DNA from: Oikopleura dioica
Taxonomy: Eukaryota > Chordata > Appendicularia > Copelata > Oikopleuridae
Reading direction: 5' to 3'
Assembly: GCA_907165135.1 (NCBI GenBank)
Contig: OU015569.1
Location: forward strand, 12,462,501-12,526,500
Length of the DNA stretch: 64,000 bases
Of the stretch, positions 1 through 10,822 are shown piece after piece. Every line of letters begins with the position of its first letter. Positions within the stretch are counted from its first letter, which is position 1. Under the pieces are notes generated by a model. It had not been told where the DNA came from and searched no databases. It was given only the letters and a program-made list of their open reading frames with translations. Both the position numbers and the translations under genes were made by a program.

Positions 1-2
1 CG

Positions 3-284
3 AAGAACGTGCGGATGCAAGAGTTGAAGCTTCGTTTTCAGCTTCCGGAAGGGACGGTCAACGCCATCCTCCTCGGCGGCGGAACATCGCTGCTGGCTTC
101 TTTTTCGATGGAGAAGGAAACGAACGAAGGCATCTGGCAAGCGAAATCGCTCTTTGGCGGTGCTGAAGTCGACTCCACCATCTCCATCGCCGTTTCAACC
201 GTCGACGACGTCCAAAGCATCAAAAGAAGACTCAATAACTTCGTCTGTTCTTTTCACGTCGAGGACTTTTCCTTCTTCAGGTAA
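3..284 (+). CDS. 3'-terminal exon of an unrecognised gene (5' part outside window)
   Basis: The frame is open from the window edge to a TAA at 282-284, giving about 93 residues. The peptide is strand-rich and soluble, with a Gly-Gly-Gly stretch near residue 28 and no membrane segment. The last codons overlap a possible donor (AGGTAAAG at 279), so the exon could instead splice onward. I do not recognise the family. GC-rich codon use agrees with the recognised genes, which supports real coding. The start codon lies upstream of the window. Confidence 0.5.
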   Translation, partial: KNVRMQELKLRFQLPEGTVNAILLGGGTSLLASFSMEKETNEGIWQAKSLFGGAEVDSTISIAVSTVDDVQSIKRRLNNFVCSFHVEDFSFFR

Positions 285-337
285 AGTGTGGCCTCGAATA
301 AGACTTAAAATGCCGTGCAGCTCAATTTTACGTAAAC

Positions 338-503
338 TCGAGTCTGGGCTCGGTAACCTGTCTAGAAAACCTGAGTCAGGCTTTGGAAGATCTTAAATCA
401 AGAGCCGCGTCGCATGATTACAATTACGCTTTGCGGCTTTTCATCCAAGATCTTCCCAAGCCTGACTCAGGTTTTCTAGACAGGTTGCCGAGCTCAGACT
501 CGA
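338..503. repeat. Family A palindromic element, full copy A1
   Basis: The left arm runs inward from a CTGGGCTCGGTAACCTG end to CCTGAGTCAGG, and the right arm is its reverse complement (CCTGACTCAGG to GCCGAGCTCAG). A loop of about 80 bp with an AAGCCGC-type motif separates the arms. It is the first of about 20 copies in the window. Confidence 0.9.
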
Positions 504-589
504 TCCCGCAAACGGCTTCTATCTTAGAATCTAAGTAGATTTATTCTATCTAAAAATGTTTAACAGTCGAAATCTCGCGAATTTTTACT

Positions 590-870
590 CTATAAAAAGT
601 GCACCTTTTGCAAAAAAAGTGACAAAAGTGATAAGTGAAAGTGAGGTGATTTCCCAAAAAAGTGCACTTTAAGGTGCACCTTCAAAATGCTTTTTTCAAA
701 AAAGTTTAAGGTGAAGTGAAAGTGCTAAAATTTCCCAAAAAGTGCACTTTTAGGTGCACCTTCAAAGTGGTCTTTTTGAAAGATTAAAAGGTGAGGTGGG
801 TGAGGTGATAATTTCACTTTCGATCACTTTCCAAAAAGTGCACCCTAAAGTGAGGTGATTTCGAACCCTG
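590..870. repeat. Local GTGCAC-rich repeats
   Basis: Short units of the type AAAAAGTGCACTTT and GGTGCACCTT alternate with AGTGAGGTGAT, in direct and inverted order, at least four times. The GTGCAC core is itself palindromic. There is no open frame. It may be a decayed element or a tandem expansion. Confidence 0.6.
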
Positions 871-1441
871 TTTCAGGCTAGCAGTTTCCAAGTTCAAAAT
901 CTGCGATCAATCGCGTTCGCCGATTCCCGTCGAGAGAAAAACGCGTCAGCGGCTTTCCTGCGCCAACGCTAGAATTAATCTGTACACCGAAAACACGCCT
1001 TAGTCCAGTAGTTCTTTCTCTTCTGTCCTTTTCATTCGCTTTACAACACTTGTACTTATATTTACCTGCTCTGCGAAAAATAACTTAGTGATGCGCTTCA
1101 TCAACTATTCAGTTCAATAAAAATAAATACATACAGATTCAAAAAAAGTATTCGCTCTTGAGTTCTCCTCTCTCTCAGAAAGAAATCAGCAGAAATAATG
1201 ATAGTTATTGTTAGTTTTTCTGCCCAATTTGGTGCAAGAATCGTTCGAAACTCGCTGCAGGGAAAAATGCTCCAGGCCGAGTTTTTGTTAAAAGGAGCAA
1301 TACAAGATGGAAGAGTTGTTTTGACGAGAGTGCTTTTTAGAATGTGTTTCCGGCTGGTGATTTTATAGTCCTTTCCCTTACTTCTGGCCTTGATAGCTTA
1401 GAAGAGACTCTCCCAACTTGTCCGTAGGAGAAACAAAAAAG
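871..1441. other. Intergenic, no gene seen
   Basis: AT-rich sequence upstream of the PIP-box gene. No convincing frame, RNA gene or named element was found. It presumably holds the promoter and 5'UTR of the next gene. Confidence 0.4.
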
Positions 1442-1876
1442 ATGTCGCAGAGTGACAATTCGCCGCCTTTGCAAAATGCCCCGGTGAGTATGCTCGCTCA
1501 AACAATTATCAAGAGAATAGTGAGCTTCAGCTTCCAGTGAATGAAGCATCATCTTACTAGCTACCTGCCTAAAATGTTTTTCTTTCAGTCGCAGCAAGTG
1601 TACAATCTGAAGTTCTTGCCCTACCAGCCGTCGAACCAACGTCCGGCAAAGCAGCAAAAGACTAAGCGCCGCGAAAAAGACGGAAATGACGAGAATCCGC
1701 CGAACAAAGTGCGTCCGCGCTCATCGATGGATCCACCCGCCGTGCCGAGTCCACAGTCGCGGATGAAGAACTACTTTGGGAAGACGCGCACTTCCGTCTC
1801 AACTTCCCAGGCGAATCTCGACCTCCTCGGCAGCCGACGACTAAACAGGAAAACGGCCAAAGATAATCTAAACTAA
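1442..1876 (+). CDS. Small basic protein with a PCNA-binding (PIP) box
   Basis: Two exons: 1442-1483 (14 codons, ending before GTGAGT) and 1589-1876 after a TTCTTTCAG acceptor. Phase is 0 at both sides and the product is about 109 aa. The protein is low-complexity, with a Lys/Arg cluster (KQQKTKRREKDG) that could be a nuclear localisation signal. Near residue 75 it reads QSRMKNYF, an exact fit to the PIP-box Q-x-x-[ILM]-x-x-[FY]-[FY], followed by basic GKTR. PIP boxes dock replication and repair factors on PCNA, so a nuclear PCNA partner is inferred. PCLAF-like or cell-cycle proteins are possible relatives, but no other similarity was recognised. Confidence 0.6.
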
Positions 1877-2706
1877 CTTTACAATTGTTTTATCGAATGT
1901 CCGCTTGCAACTTCGAGAAAGAAATAAATCCAAACCTCGAAGTTCAAGCGTCTTCTTGAATTTACTATCTGAGGCTGTTTCAGTTCGACCAGCTCGCTCG
2001 ATGATGCGCTGCACTTGAGCGGGGCGATCCCACGAACGAATTTTACGCAAGTGTTGAAAATATATACGAACAGGTCTTCACCCAAGGCTCGCCAACATGT
2101 TTAATAATCTTGATCAAATAATAGGAAACTACTGATAGGTGCTAGCTACTGATATTAAAACTACTCATTTTGAACAACACAGCAAATAATTTTTCGACAC
2201 TTGAAAAGCACCCAATTCGCCTGCAACCAAATTCAAGAGTCAGTTTCGGACTCTGAGATCTCGCTGACTTTGATCGACACGGAAGCGGCGCATCGCAATC
2301 CAGCTGATGAGCTCAGGTACGAATCTATATTTATTTCTGCTCTTTTTCCGCTCCAGCGCTCCTTTTTCTATTTCGACTCCTTTTTTGAAATACAGATTCT
2401 GAGGGTTCCGTTTTTTGAAATCATGGCCAGCTCCTGCGAAGAAGATATAGCCTGGCTTTGCAATAAAATTAAACAAAATAATTACGGCTAATAATAATAA
2501 TTTGAATACACTCAAAACATCGAAAAACCCTGAGTTTATAATCGAGTTTTTAAAAAGGAAAGCTGACTTTAGATTTTATTTTCAAAGCCAGAACTAGACT
2601 TCCTGGAAATGGAATACCAAACGTTAATTTCTATTTTGTTAATATTCAAGCGTTTTAAAACTGTTGTAGCGCGCGCTTCGAGCACTGCTTCTCGAGCAAC
2701 CAGGGA

Positions 2707-5700
2707 ATGAGCAACAACGAGACCATTTCGATGTCGGACGTGCTCGAGCTCGACATGTTCAACAACACGGACAGCGTCTACGTTCAAACCAGCCAGGGAC
2801 AAGACATCAACTTCTCCGCGCTCGACATCAAAAGCTCCCCTCCAGGTAGGGCAACCTAAAAGCAATTCTTGCTATTATTTTATGAAGGCTCGCGGCAAAG
2901 CTGGGGCACAGTCCAGCCAAGCAGCCGTCCAGACTCGGCGCAAGGAAGCTCGCCCGTCGTCGTCAACACGCACATTCAGCCGAAGTCGAACCAGAAGTTT
3001 ACCATTCACAATCCCGACAGTGGTCAAAGAACACAAACTAAGGTAAATTCTCCTCTTCTTTTCAAAGATTTTTTGATTGGATTAGTTGGTTGAAGAAGCG
3101 TACGACGACACGGGAACGCTGGCTGAGATCATCGAAAACGGACAGATCCAGCCGCTGGAATTCATTCTCGTCCAGAACACCTCGCCGCTACAAAAAGTCA
3201 ACGAGGAAAGTCTCACCTATCTCAACCAGGGGCAGGCTTACGGCGTCCGTCTCAAACGAAGGAACACTTTTGAAATCATGGAAGACTAATACTAAGCGGA
3301 GTTTAAAGCTGTCTACTAGACATTGTTTAGTCATGATGTCAAAGTAATAGCGAAAGAACCTGTCGCTTATAAGTTATAACTCACTTTTCTTTGTATAAGA
3401 TGCGAATTCTGAGTATTATTGTTGATTCTATCAACACTAATATAAATACTGATTTGAAAAGTCGAAAAAAGACCCGAAGCTTGCAAGCAAATGGGCTTGC
3501 AAATGGACACTCCTTTTCGAATTTGCTTGAGGTAAGTCGAAGGCGCCACTTTCCTAAAACGTAGGGGCGATAAACCAGATCAACCTGGCATCATTTTTCT
3601 CGAAAGAGCAACGCATGACTCACATTTATTTTCCAGCCTTTTTGAAAACGAAAAACAGTGGAAATTAAAAAAAAACAGTAAACATGCGTTTCTGAGATCT
3701 CAAACAGTGAGTCCTCGTTGATTGCAAAAAAAAAACCGAAAAACCGAAAAACAAGAGTTAGAGAGCCAAGTAGCAAAAGTATGCATTAGGGTGATTTTCC
3801 ACGACCGTCGCTTGCAGAATACGGAAGCGGAGCAGATCGAGTCCTGGAGCCAGGCGAATCCTGGAAAACGCTTCATCGAGATCGACAAGGAGCTCAGCAC
3901 AGAGATCAGCTGCGTCAGCAACAAAAAGGAGGAGCTCAACTGCTCCGAGCTGGTCTGGGCGAGTTCCAAAGACGCCGTCGTTTTCATCAAAATCAACTGC
4001 ATTTCGACCGAGTTCACTCAGAAGAAACACGGCGGCGAAAAGGGAGCGCCTTTCCGGTATTCTAGTAATAGGCGTTTTGAGTGAAACCTGAAAACTTAGG
4101 CTGCAACTGGACGCGTTCAAGGAGGACCCCTCGGTGATGCAGTTTAACTCGTCGCAGTGTATCCAGGCGAGCAGTTGCCAAATCCGCGTCTTCAAGGTTC
4201 GAGTGAAAACGAGTCCGAGCGAGTTCGAGAAAGTGAAATTTTCAGCCCCGCGGAGCGGACCGAAAGCAGAAAAGCGACCACCAGCGCGTGTCGAAGGAAA
4301 TGGCGGACGAGAGCTGCAAAGGCAAATACATTCCCTGCTACGAGCGGACGCGGCTGCAGCCGACCCAGCCCTGGGAGCCGCGGCTTCCACTGACGCCCTC
4401 GTTGAAGAGCTCGCCCAGCCAGAATTTGGGCTTTCGAGAAACTCAATCTGACGACACAATGATTTTGGATCAGAATCAATCCGTCGATCAGAGTGTTTTC
4501 GCGTAAGTGTCCTGTTTACACTCATTTCAGAAGCACTGTTACTAGCCCTAATGCTTCTTTAGGGTAGACATCGTGAATTGATTTTTCTTCAGTTTTCTTT
4601 TTCTTAAAATTAACCTCTAGTTTGTTACGCCCTTATTTTATTTCGACGGATTATAGTCTGAAGAAAAGCTCAATTCATGATGGAAATACCTTTTGATAAC
4701 TTTCCTATGCCAAAATATCATCTTGTAAATCTAACGATCTTGACGATTAAAATCGAGTTTTTTTCCCTCAAAGCTTTATTCTATTCTTTCTGATAAAAGA
4801 AGTATATTTTGGCATATTTGATTGACAAAATCAAAGCAGGTCTATTTTGATTTCTCTTCTTTGATTTTGCGAATCAGAATCTGGTGGAAACAGAACTCCT
4901 CTTTTCAAGCTAATCGACGGTTAAATTAATTTTAAAAATAAAATCCCCTTTCGATCAATTTTCAAGCCGTAATTTCTTGCAAAAGGATTCTGGAAAGTAC
5001 AAATTCTATCACTTCCGAAGATTTAAGGCTAGGGTGGTCGATTTGGCCCAAAGCAGGGCTCATAAACTCTGGACTTGTTAATGCCAGAGTACCCCATAAT
5101 AGCTTTAAATAGAGATCCATCCTAGATCTTATGAATTACAGAAGCTTTTTCCGTCATCCAAAGAAAAAAGCCACTTCCGGTGCCTTCAAAGTTGGCATCT
5201 CGGCCAAAATCGCGAAAATAGCCCATCTTCAAGGCTCCAAAACTCCAAAGTTTGCATTATGGTCCTATCAACTCTTACTATTTTTCGATTTCTTAGACCC
5301 TAATCTTAAAATTTACAGAAGATTTTTTTTATTTGATCATTTTTTCTTTAGAAAATTTTTCAATAAACCAAGGTAACTATTTTTGACTATTCATTCCTAT
5401 GAAATGCCCTGCGGGCATAGCCTAGACGCCACAAGCCCTACCCTAAATGAATGTCCTTAGAGTTAGCTTTCCAAAAATGTATCATATGCCACTATTGTAA
5501 AGGGTTGAAATTTCAAAATATTTGGTTCACTTTCAAAATACACTAATTTTCTGCAGCTTTAGTCGCAATTTCCGGGAGATCGAGTAGAGATAGCCAAAAA
5601 GTGCATAAGGAGTTTTTTGCTCCAAATTTTCCGAGGAATCCAAAAATGCGGGTCAAAAAAAAGAACCTGAGACTTGGCCAAAATCGACCACCCTAGCCTT

Positions 5701-6567
5701 AAATTATGAAAATAGTGGCGTCGGCAATATCACTCACTCCTCCTCCGTCGGCTTCGTCCAGGTACTTTTCTAGCGCCCAAGCAGACGCTCCTGAGTCTCA
5801 ATTCTTTCAGGCCTGGCTCAAACGGCGCAACTTTCACGCTTTCACGCAGAAATTCGCCAACTTCAGCGGCAGCGACTTGCTCAGCCTCTCCCGCGAAGAC
5901 ATGCTTCAAATCGGCCTCGCGCCGCCGCAAATCCACGTCGCCGAGGTTATCCGATTGCACAACGCAATTATGAAGTAAGGGCGAAGTCCCGATAGGTATC
6001 AACTAGTCTTTGTTTAGTCCCGCGAACGGGCCGGAAAAGTCGGTAACCTGTTTCTACATTCGAACAGTGGACGAAGACCTCCACTATCCGGTTTTCCTGA
6101 AAGCTCCGACTGTGCAAAATCTGACCGAGTGCCTGGCGATGGTCACTCAAGTCGACCCGGCGCAGATCAACCGCGTCATCAACCGTCGCAAATCCGCCTC
6201 GCAATCCAACAGTGAGTCCTCCTTGATTCCAACAAAAACCCAAAGTTCGATAGCTCAATAAGACTTTCAGAATCGACAATCCGCTCGGGTCAATCAAAAT
6301 TGAGCAGCTCATAGCGCGGCTTTTTCATTCTTTTTTGCTCAAAGTCTCAAGCGGCTTTTCGATTTCCGAAGCATAATTGATGAATTAGATTTAAATTTTG
6401 ACTTCCAGAGAAATAAAGGGGTTCAAATAATCTTAAATTCCTTTTCAGACGATATCAAAGTGATCGTGACCGACGAAATGGTGGCCACTTTCCAGAACGA
6501 AACGAGTTTCACCGTGCTTTTGGTCGGAAGCCCCGAAGAAGGCCTTACTGCCGTAATTCACAGATAA
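2707..6567 (+). CDS. TFCP2-like: CP2/LBP-1 (Grainyhead superfamily) transcription factor
   Basis: Exons 2707-2845, 2888-3042, 3086-3280, 3764-4056, 4100-4196, 4246-4502, 5716-5761, 5811-5974, 6018-6211 and 6449-6567 join in phase to about 552 aa (vertebrate TFCP2 is about 500). Family marks are SMSDVL near the N-terminus, LTYLNQGQ and VIFHDRRLQ in the CP2 DNA-binding domain, STEFTQKKHGGEKG, and the basic KPRGADRKQKSD segment. A SAM-like domain follows (AWLKRRNFHAF, FSGSDLLSL), then a C-terminal ubiquitin-like oligomerisation region. It should act as a nuclear DNA-binding oligomer. The exon 3 donor is unusual: no GT fits, and GA at 3281 with the acceptor at 3763 gives the best family alignment. 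An upstream in-phase exon near 2201-2316 without an ATG may be 5'UTR or extra coding. Confidence 0.92.
4503..5715 (+). other. Large intron of the CP2 gene
   Basis: The donor is GC|GTAAGT at 4503 and the acceptor AAAATAG ends at 5715. At 1.2 kb it is far longer than the other introns of this gene, which are mostly 42-50 nt. More than half is the TTAA-flanked element at 5027-5698. The remainder is AT-rich with no exon seen. Confidence 0.8.
5027..5698. mobile_element. Non-autonomous TTAA-flanked DNA transposon
   Basis: The left end reads GGCTAGGGTGGTCGATTTGG. The right end is its imperfect inverse, CCAAAATCGACCACCCTAGCC. A TTAA lies directly outside each end (5023-5026 and 5699-5702), the target duplication of piggyBac-type transposases. 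No transposase frame is present, so it would need a helper. It sits inside the CP2 intron and accounts for that intron's length. Confidence 0.8.
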
Positions 6568-6983
6568 ACCCATGTGGCCCTTTTTTCTACTTTTTCTGTG
6601 AGCACTTTTTCTTTAATAATACCTTGCTAAAAATGTTTCTTTATTCGCGAGACCGAAAACCCTTTTTGCTATTTGCCGAGTTCAATGATTCCAGTTCCAT
6701 GATTAAATAAAACGCCTTCTGATAAATTCAATCATTTCTTGTTTTTTGATGCAGGTGCAGACTGTAGAGTTGTGAATATTTTGGAAATGGCGAGCTGCGT
6801 AGAAATCTGAGTCAAGGTCCTAATGGAGCTTCGAAACGAAGCCGCGTGTGACTATTGGCCGTTTGTCCGCTCGATAGTTAGGATAGAGAACCCTTGCGCG
6901 TGTTTTTGTATAAGCTCCTTCAGGATCCTACAGAGCTGGCCCTCATGTAACAGAATTATCAACTGTACTCGAAATATTCTAGA
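6568..6983. other. Intergenic between CP2 gene and orphan 6984
   Basis: Contains the CP2 3'UTR, with AATAA-type signals near 6617 and 6705, and the 5' region of the next gene. A TATTCTAG acceptor-like site lies immediately before its ATG, as expected for trans-splicing. No other feature was seen. Confidence 0.45.
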
Positions 6984-8537
6984 ATGAGCCTTGAAGAGTT
7001 ATATTCCCTGTACGAGAAAAATGTGAATGTCCCGAATCGAAAGAAAACCCTCAATGCCATCTCAGACCACCCGAACGCTAATCTTCTTGGTGAACTTATT
7101 TTCAATCGAATGACGAGAACCGATTATGTGTCGGCGAAAAGTCAGCTTCTTCCGATCGAAGATAACGAACATGGCCCGTTCGATCATTTGCTCGGGGCAC
7201 ATCAATGCGACTGGATCCTAGAATTGATGGCTCGGGAAGATTATGTGATCGACTTGTTGAAAGACGAGTTTCTGGTCAAATACGATCGCGAGCCCAGCTC
7301 GTTGAGCGACATCGTCAAGATTGCTGCCCAGCGAGAAAAGATCTCCAAAAATCAGTCTGTTCCAAAAGCAGTCTTCGAAACAAGACATGACACTTGTCAA
7401 ATGGGGAGTACATGGATTGTCACTTTTCATAAGATCAATGGTGTGGACGAGCAACAGAGAACCCTCCCAAACGTATACGTTCACAAGATTGTTCGAGCAC
7501 CTGAAATTCGTCTCGAGAGGCTACGTCTTCCGATCAATTACCGCAGAAGAGTCCTTTGCGTTCTCTACGAGCCGTTCCTCATCGTTTTTGAGAGCGAGAA
7601 AAGGATTGATTTTTTCAATCTACTAAAACCGAACGAGCAACCAAAGAGCCTTACTGGAGAAGGCGAATTTATGAAGCCAGAAGGATACTACCAAGCTGAC
7701 GTGCGTCGTAATGGGAAGATTCTTGACGATGTCATCTTTCCAATTGTGCGAAAAAAAGATGCAAGAACCATTTGTGTCGACTTTGCCCTCATCACAAGAT
7801 TATCCGTGGACATTATTTTGCAGGAAACGATCAAATTACCTGAAAAGGATGTAGATTCTTGTGATCTGCATTTTTTAGACCGCCACAATTTTCTACTAAC
7901 AATCTGTTTCGTTGACGATGAAGACCTGGATAATTTTCGTGGATGCGCTGCTTTTCTCATTATACCAGCAAAGAAGAAGATAGTAAGCTACTATCTCCCC
8001 GAGCTTTCAGGAGTTTTCGATTTTCCTGAATATGGAATGGTCGATGAGCGTTGTGGATTGATTGTTTGGGATGCCGCATTCAATGACGATGATGACGATC
8101 ATAGAATTGCAGCCTATGGATTGTTGTCGGAAAAAATAGGTCTCGAAGTTATTTGCTTTTTCAAGCTTCCGATCGACGAGGAAATTTATATGGAAGAGGA
8201 TTTGATTCTGCAATTCAACCAAGCGGAAGGAAAATTTAAGACAGTGTCTTTTAAGGCCCTCATCAATCACTTGGAGGAGATGGGTCAAGCGATGCCTTCT
8301 CTTACTAGACCAGTAAATGGTTGCATTGTTACAAGACCAATTGTTGAGATAGGTAATCTTCAACAACATGCCATTACATCTATTTTATTTATGAATTTTT
8401 TAGAAAAGCTGCGTTCTGAGGGCTTTGTGAAAGACGTTTGCAAAGTGCCGGAGACAGGATTGTGTCTCACCTTATGCAACATTGGTCGCATTATTTGGAA
8501 ACCATCCGGCCTGATGGAGATCCAAATTTTCGTCTAA
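6984..8537 (+). CDS. Intronless orphan protein, 517 aa
   Basis: One uninterrupted frame from ATG 6984 to TAA. It is acidic and mixed helix/strand, without a signal peptide or clear membrane segment. A run of aspartates (DDDDD type) lies near residue 370. Repeated short hydrophobic-strand patterns (VLYEPFLIVFESEKR, then VDFALIT, then LLTICFVDD) would suit a beta-propeller-like fold, but no motif confirms this. Lack of introns and AT-richer codons set it apart from the neighbouring intron-rich genes and suggest a retrocopy or a lineage-specific family. Function unknown. Confidence 0.75.
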   Translation: MSLEELYSLYEKNVNVPNRKKTLNAISDHPNANLLGELIFNRMTRTDYVSAKSQLLPIEDNEHGPFDHLLGAHQCDWILELMAREDYVIDLLKDEFLVKYDREPSSLSDIVKIAAQREKISKNQSVPKAVFETRHDTCQMGSTWIVTFHKINGVDEQQRTLPNVYVHKIVRAPEIRLERLRLPINYRRRVLCVLYEPFLIVFESEKRIDFFNLLKPNEQPKSLTGEGEFMKPEGYYQADVRRNGKILDDVIFPIVRKKDARTICVDFALITRLSVDIILQETIKLPEKDVDSCDLHFLDRHNFLLTICFVDDEDLDNFRGCAAFLIIPAKKKIVSYYLPELSGVFDFPEYGMVDERCGLIVWDAAFNDDDDDHRIAAYGLLSEKIGLEVICFFKLPIDEEIYMEEDLILQFNQAEGKFKTVSFKALINHLEEMGQAMPSLTRPVNGCIVTRPIVEIGNLQQHAITSILFMNFLEKLRSEGFVKDVCKVPETGLCLTLCNIGRIIWKPSGLMEIQIFV

Positions 8538-8877
8538 GAAGATTGTTTTTGAAAGCTTCCTCTTTTTCATCATAGGAATAATGACCCTTTTTTATCGTTC
8601 TCTGCTCACTTCGAACACCTGCTATTTTCACTTACAAATATTCTTTTTCTATCTTCAATCCCGATTCCCAACCCATTTCAGATCACCTCCTGTCACCCCA
8701 AATCCAAGCCTATACTATTGTAATATTCACAATTTTGCCTTACTTCTATCAACCGTCGTCTATCAGTTTCAACTGCCACAAATAAAAACTAAAAGAAAAA
8801 TGCTTGAAATAAGTCCTACAAGAATCGGCTCTGTCAGAAAAAATTCAATCAGAAATTTTTAGATTGAACTGAGCGCT

Positions 8878-10227
8878 ATGAGCGCGAACCGGGTCCAAGC
8901 GGCGGAAAGACTCATCGCTGAGGCAGAGAAGCACATGAAAACGAGCTTCATCGCTCTCAAATTCTCGCCAGATGTCGACTCCGCGATCGAAGCTTACGAG
9001 AAAGGTATCTCCGATTCTTTTTCCTTTTCCAAAACTGTTATTTAGCCGCGATTCAGCTGAAGAACGCTTCCGAATACAAACGAGCAATCGAAGTCTACCT
9101 CAAAGTGGCGGCGATGAACGAGAGTCGCCGCTCTTATTTCAACGCTGGAAAAGCGCTGGATTCAGCCTCGAGCTGCTGCCGCGACTTGGAAGATCTCGAC
9201 GGAGTCCTGGCTTACGCTGATCAAGGTAACAAGCCGCCTATTGCTAGTGACAAAAATACTTCTGTAGCTGCTGAACTGTTCCGAAGTAATGGACAGCCAG
9301 ACACAGCTTACCACACTTTAATCCGCGCTGCGAAACATGCCGAACCAAAGAGGCCCGACGCGTCGATCGAGTTCTACCAGAAAGCGGCGAATATGTACAG
9401 AATGGAAGGCGGGCGCGTCAGGGAAGCGGCAGATGTGCTCAACAGAGTCGCCTGTCTTCAGGAAAGGGAAACTCTGATTCTAATCAAGTGATCACTTTGA
9501 AATCGAGCAAGAAAGAAAGAAACAAGCGTCCATTGCGCGGCGTAATCTTCTCGGACTCGAAGCCGCAAGCGGCTTCTCAGTTTCTTACGCAAGTAAAAAT
9601 GAGAGTGTTCCCTTTTTTAAGTCGAGAGCGGGGCGATTCAACGAGGTAATAAGCACGCTAGAGCGCGAACGCGAGCTCCGACTTGAAGCAAAATCGAACG
9701 AAGCGGCTGCGCGAACGCATTTGATCCTCATTCTCGTCTACTTGAAAATCGGGAAAGAAGGCGAGGCCAGGGAGAGCCACCAAAAGGGCGAGTCGATCAT
9801 CCACGGATACGACACCACCGACAGCGCCCGTGTTCTTGACGGTTAAAAATCAGCCGCAGGAAAACAATCCGAATTCCATTTTTCAGAAGTGTTCGAGGCA
9901 ATCGACGGAGGAAACGAGGAAGAGTTCACCGCCGCTATCCGACAGCCTTACTTCAGAAGTCTCGAGAATGACTTTGTCAAGCTCTCGCGAGGCATCTCTC
10001 TGCCAGACTCCGTCCCTCAAGAGCTCGATCTCAACGCGGCGCCGACAAATAGTAGCTCCAATGTTCCAGGTAAAAAATGGGGTTTGTAGAACCTGACTCA
10101 GGTTTTCTACTTTGGTTGCCGAAGGCAGATAAACGCCCTTATTTCATTAGAGAAAATAACCAAATTTGATTAAGAGTTCAACGCCGCCACATCGCAACTG
10201 TCCGCGCCCGAGCCCGACATCCTCTGA
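8878..10227 (+). CDS. NAPG: Gamma-soluble NSF attachment protein
   Basis: Exons 8878-9004, 9046-9225, 9268-9461, 9622-9841, 9887-10069 and 10175-10227 give about 318 aa; vertebrate gamma-SNAP is 312. The order of TPR-like helical repeats and the C-terminal segment NDFVKLSRGISLP match the family. SNAPs recruit NSF to SNARE complexes on membranes so that the complexes are disassembled after fusion. The third intron (9462-9621) has no GT donor that keeps the frame. A GA-AG intron (CAG|GAAAGG ... TTTTTAAG) aligns with the vertebrate protein without gaps. The last intron carries a half copy of repeat family A. A TTTTTAG acceptor 17 nt before the ATG may be a trans-splice site. Confidence 0.93.
10087..10126. 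repeat. Family A, half copy
   Basis: The right arm only (CCTGACTCAGG, TTTTCTAC, GGTTGCCGA), inside the last gamma-SNAP intron. The left arm is missing. Confidence 0.8.
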
Positions 10228-10355
10228 TTTCGAATTTCGAAGAAAAAAGATTCTGAAAAAAATACTGTCATTTCTCAAAAATCGTTCCCATGTTCTTCAC
10301 TTATCATTCTTCCTTTATGTGCAAATATCCCTCATTATCTCATGTCGTATTCATA

Positions 10356-10753
10356 CAGTTATTTTCCACTTTTGTGGACATTTTTTGTCCCAAATTTTCG
10401 GAAAAATGTCCACAAAAGTGGGCAAGGGTTCCCAAAAAAATGTCCCGCCGTAGTATATGTAAATTTTTTCAAATATAAGTTTTTATGGAAAAATGGCGAA
10501 TTTCATCCTCGAAACGCCTTTCTCTTGCTTATGTTTATCTTTTTTCGACAAATTTAAATGCTTTAGTCCTTCATTTCTTGAAAATAACCCTTGATTTTTG
10601 AAAAAAATATGCCATTTTTGCCTCTAAAATTTTCTTATCAGGGAAAATGTCCACAAAATTGGAACATTATCTTTGCAATAGTGTCCCACGGAAACCCCTT
10701 AAAATGAAGAAAATGTCCACAAACTTGGGGTCCACAAAAGAGGAAAAAAACTG
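10356..10753. mobile_element. TA-flanked MITE with CAGTT ends
   Basis: The left end reads CAGTTATTTTCCACTTTTGT. The right end is its imperfect inverse (ACAAAAGAGGAAAAAAACTG). TA dinucleotides flank both ends (10354-10355 and 10754-10755), the target duplication of Tc1/mariner elements. The inner motif GTCCACAAAA occurs about five times on both strands. No transposase frame is present. Confidence 0.7.
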
Positions 10754-10822
10754 TATTTAAAAAGAGCCAGGAAATAGCAGAAGACTTCAGACTTGCGAGA
10801 TCGAAAACTCTCTAGAATAAAA

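Noticed and set aside
4503-5715. Missing exon in the large CP2 intron
   Set aside because: Flanking exons join in phase and the protein aligns without a gap; the space is taken by a transposon.
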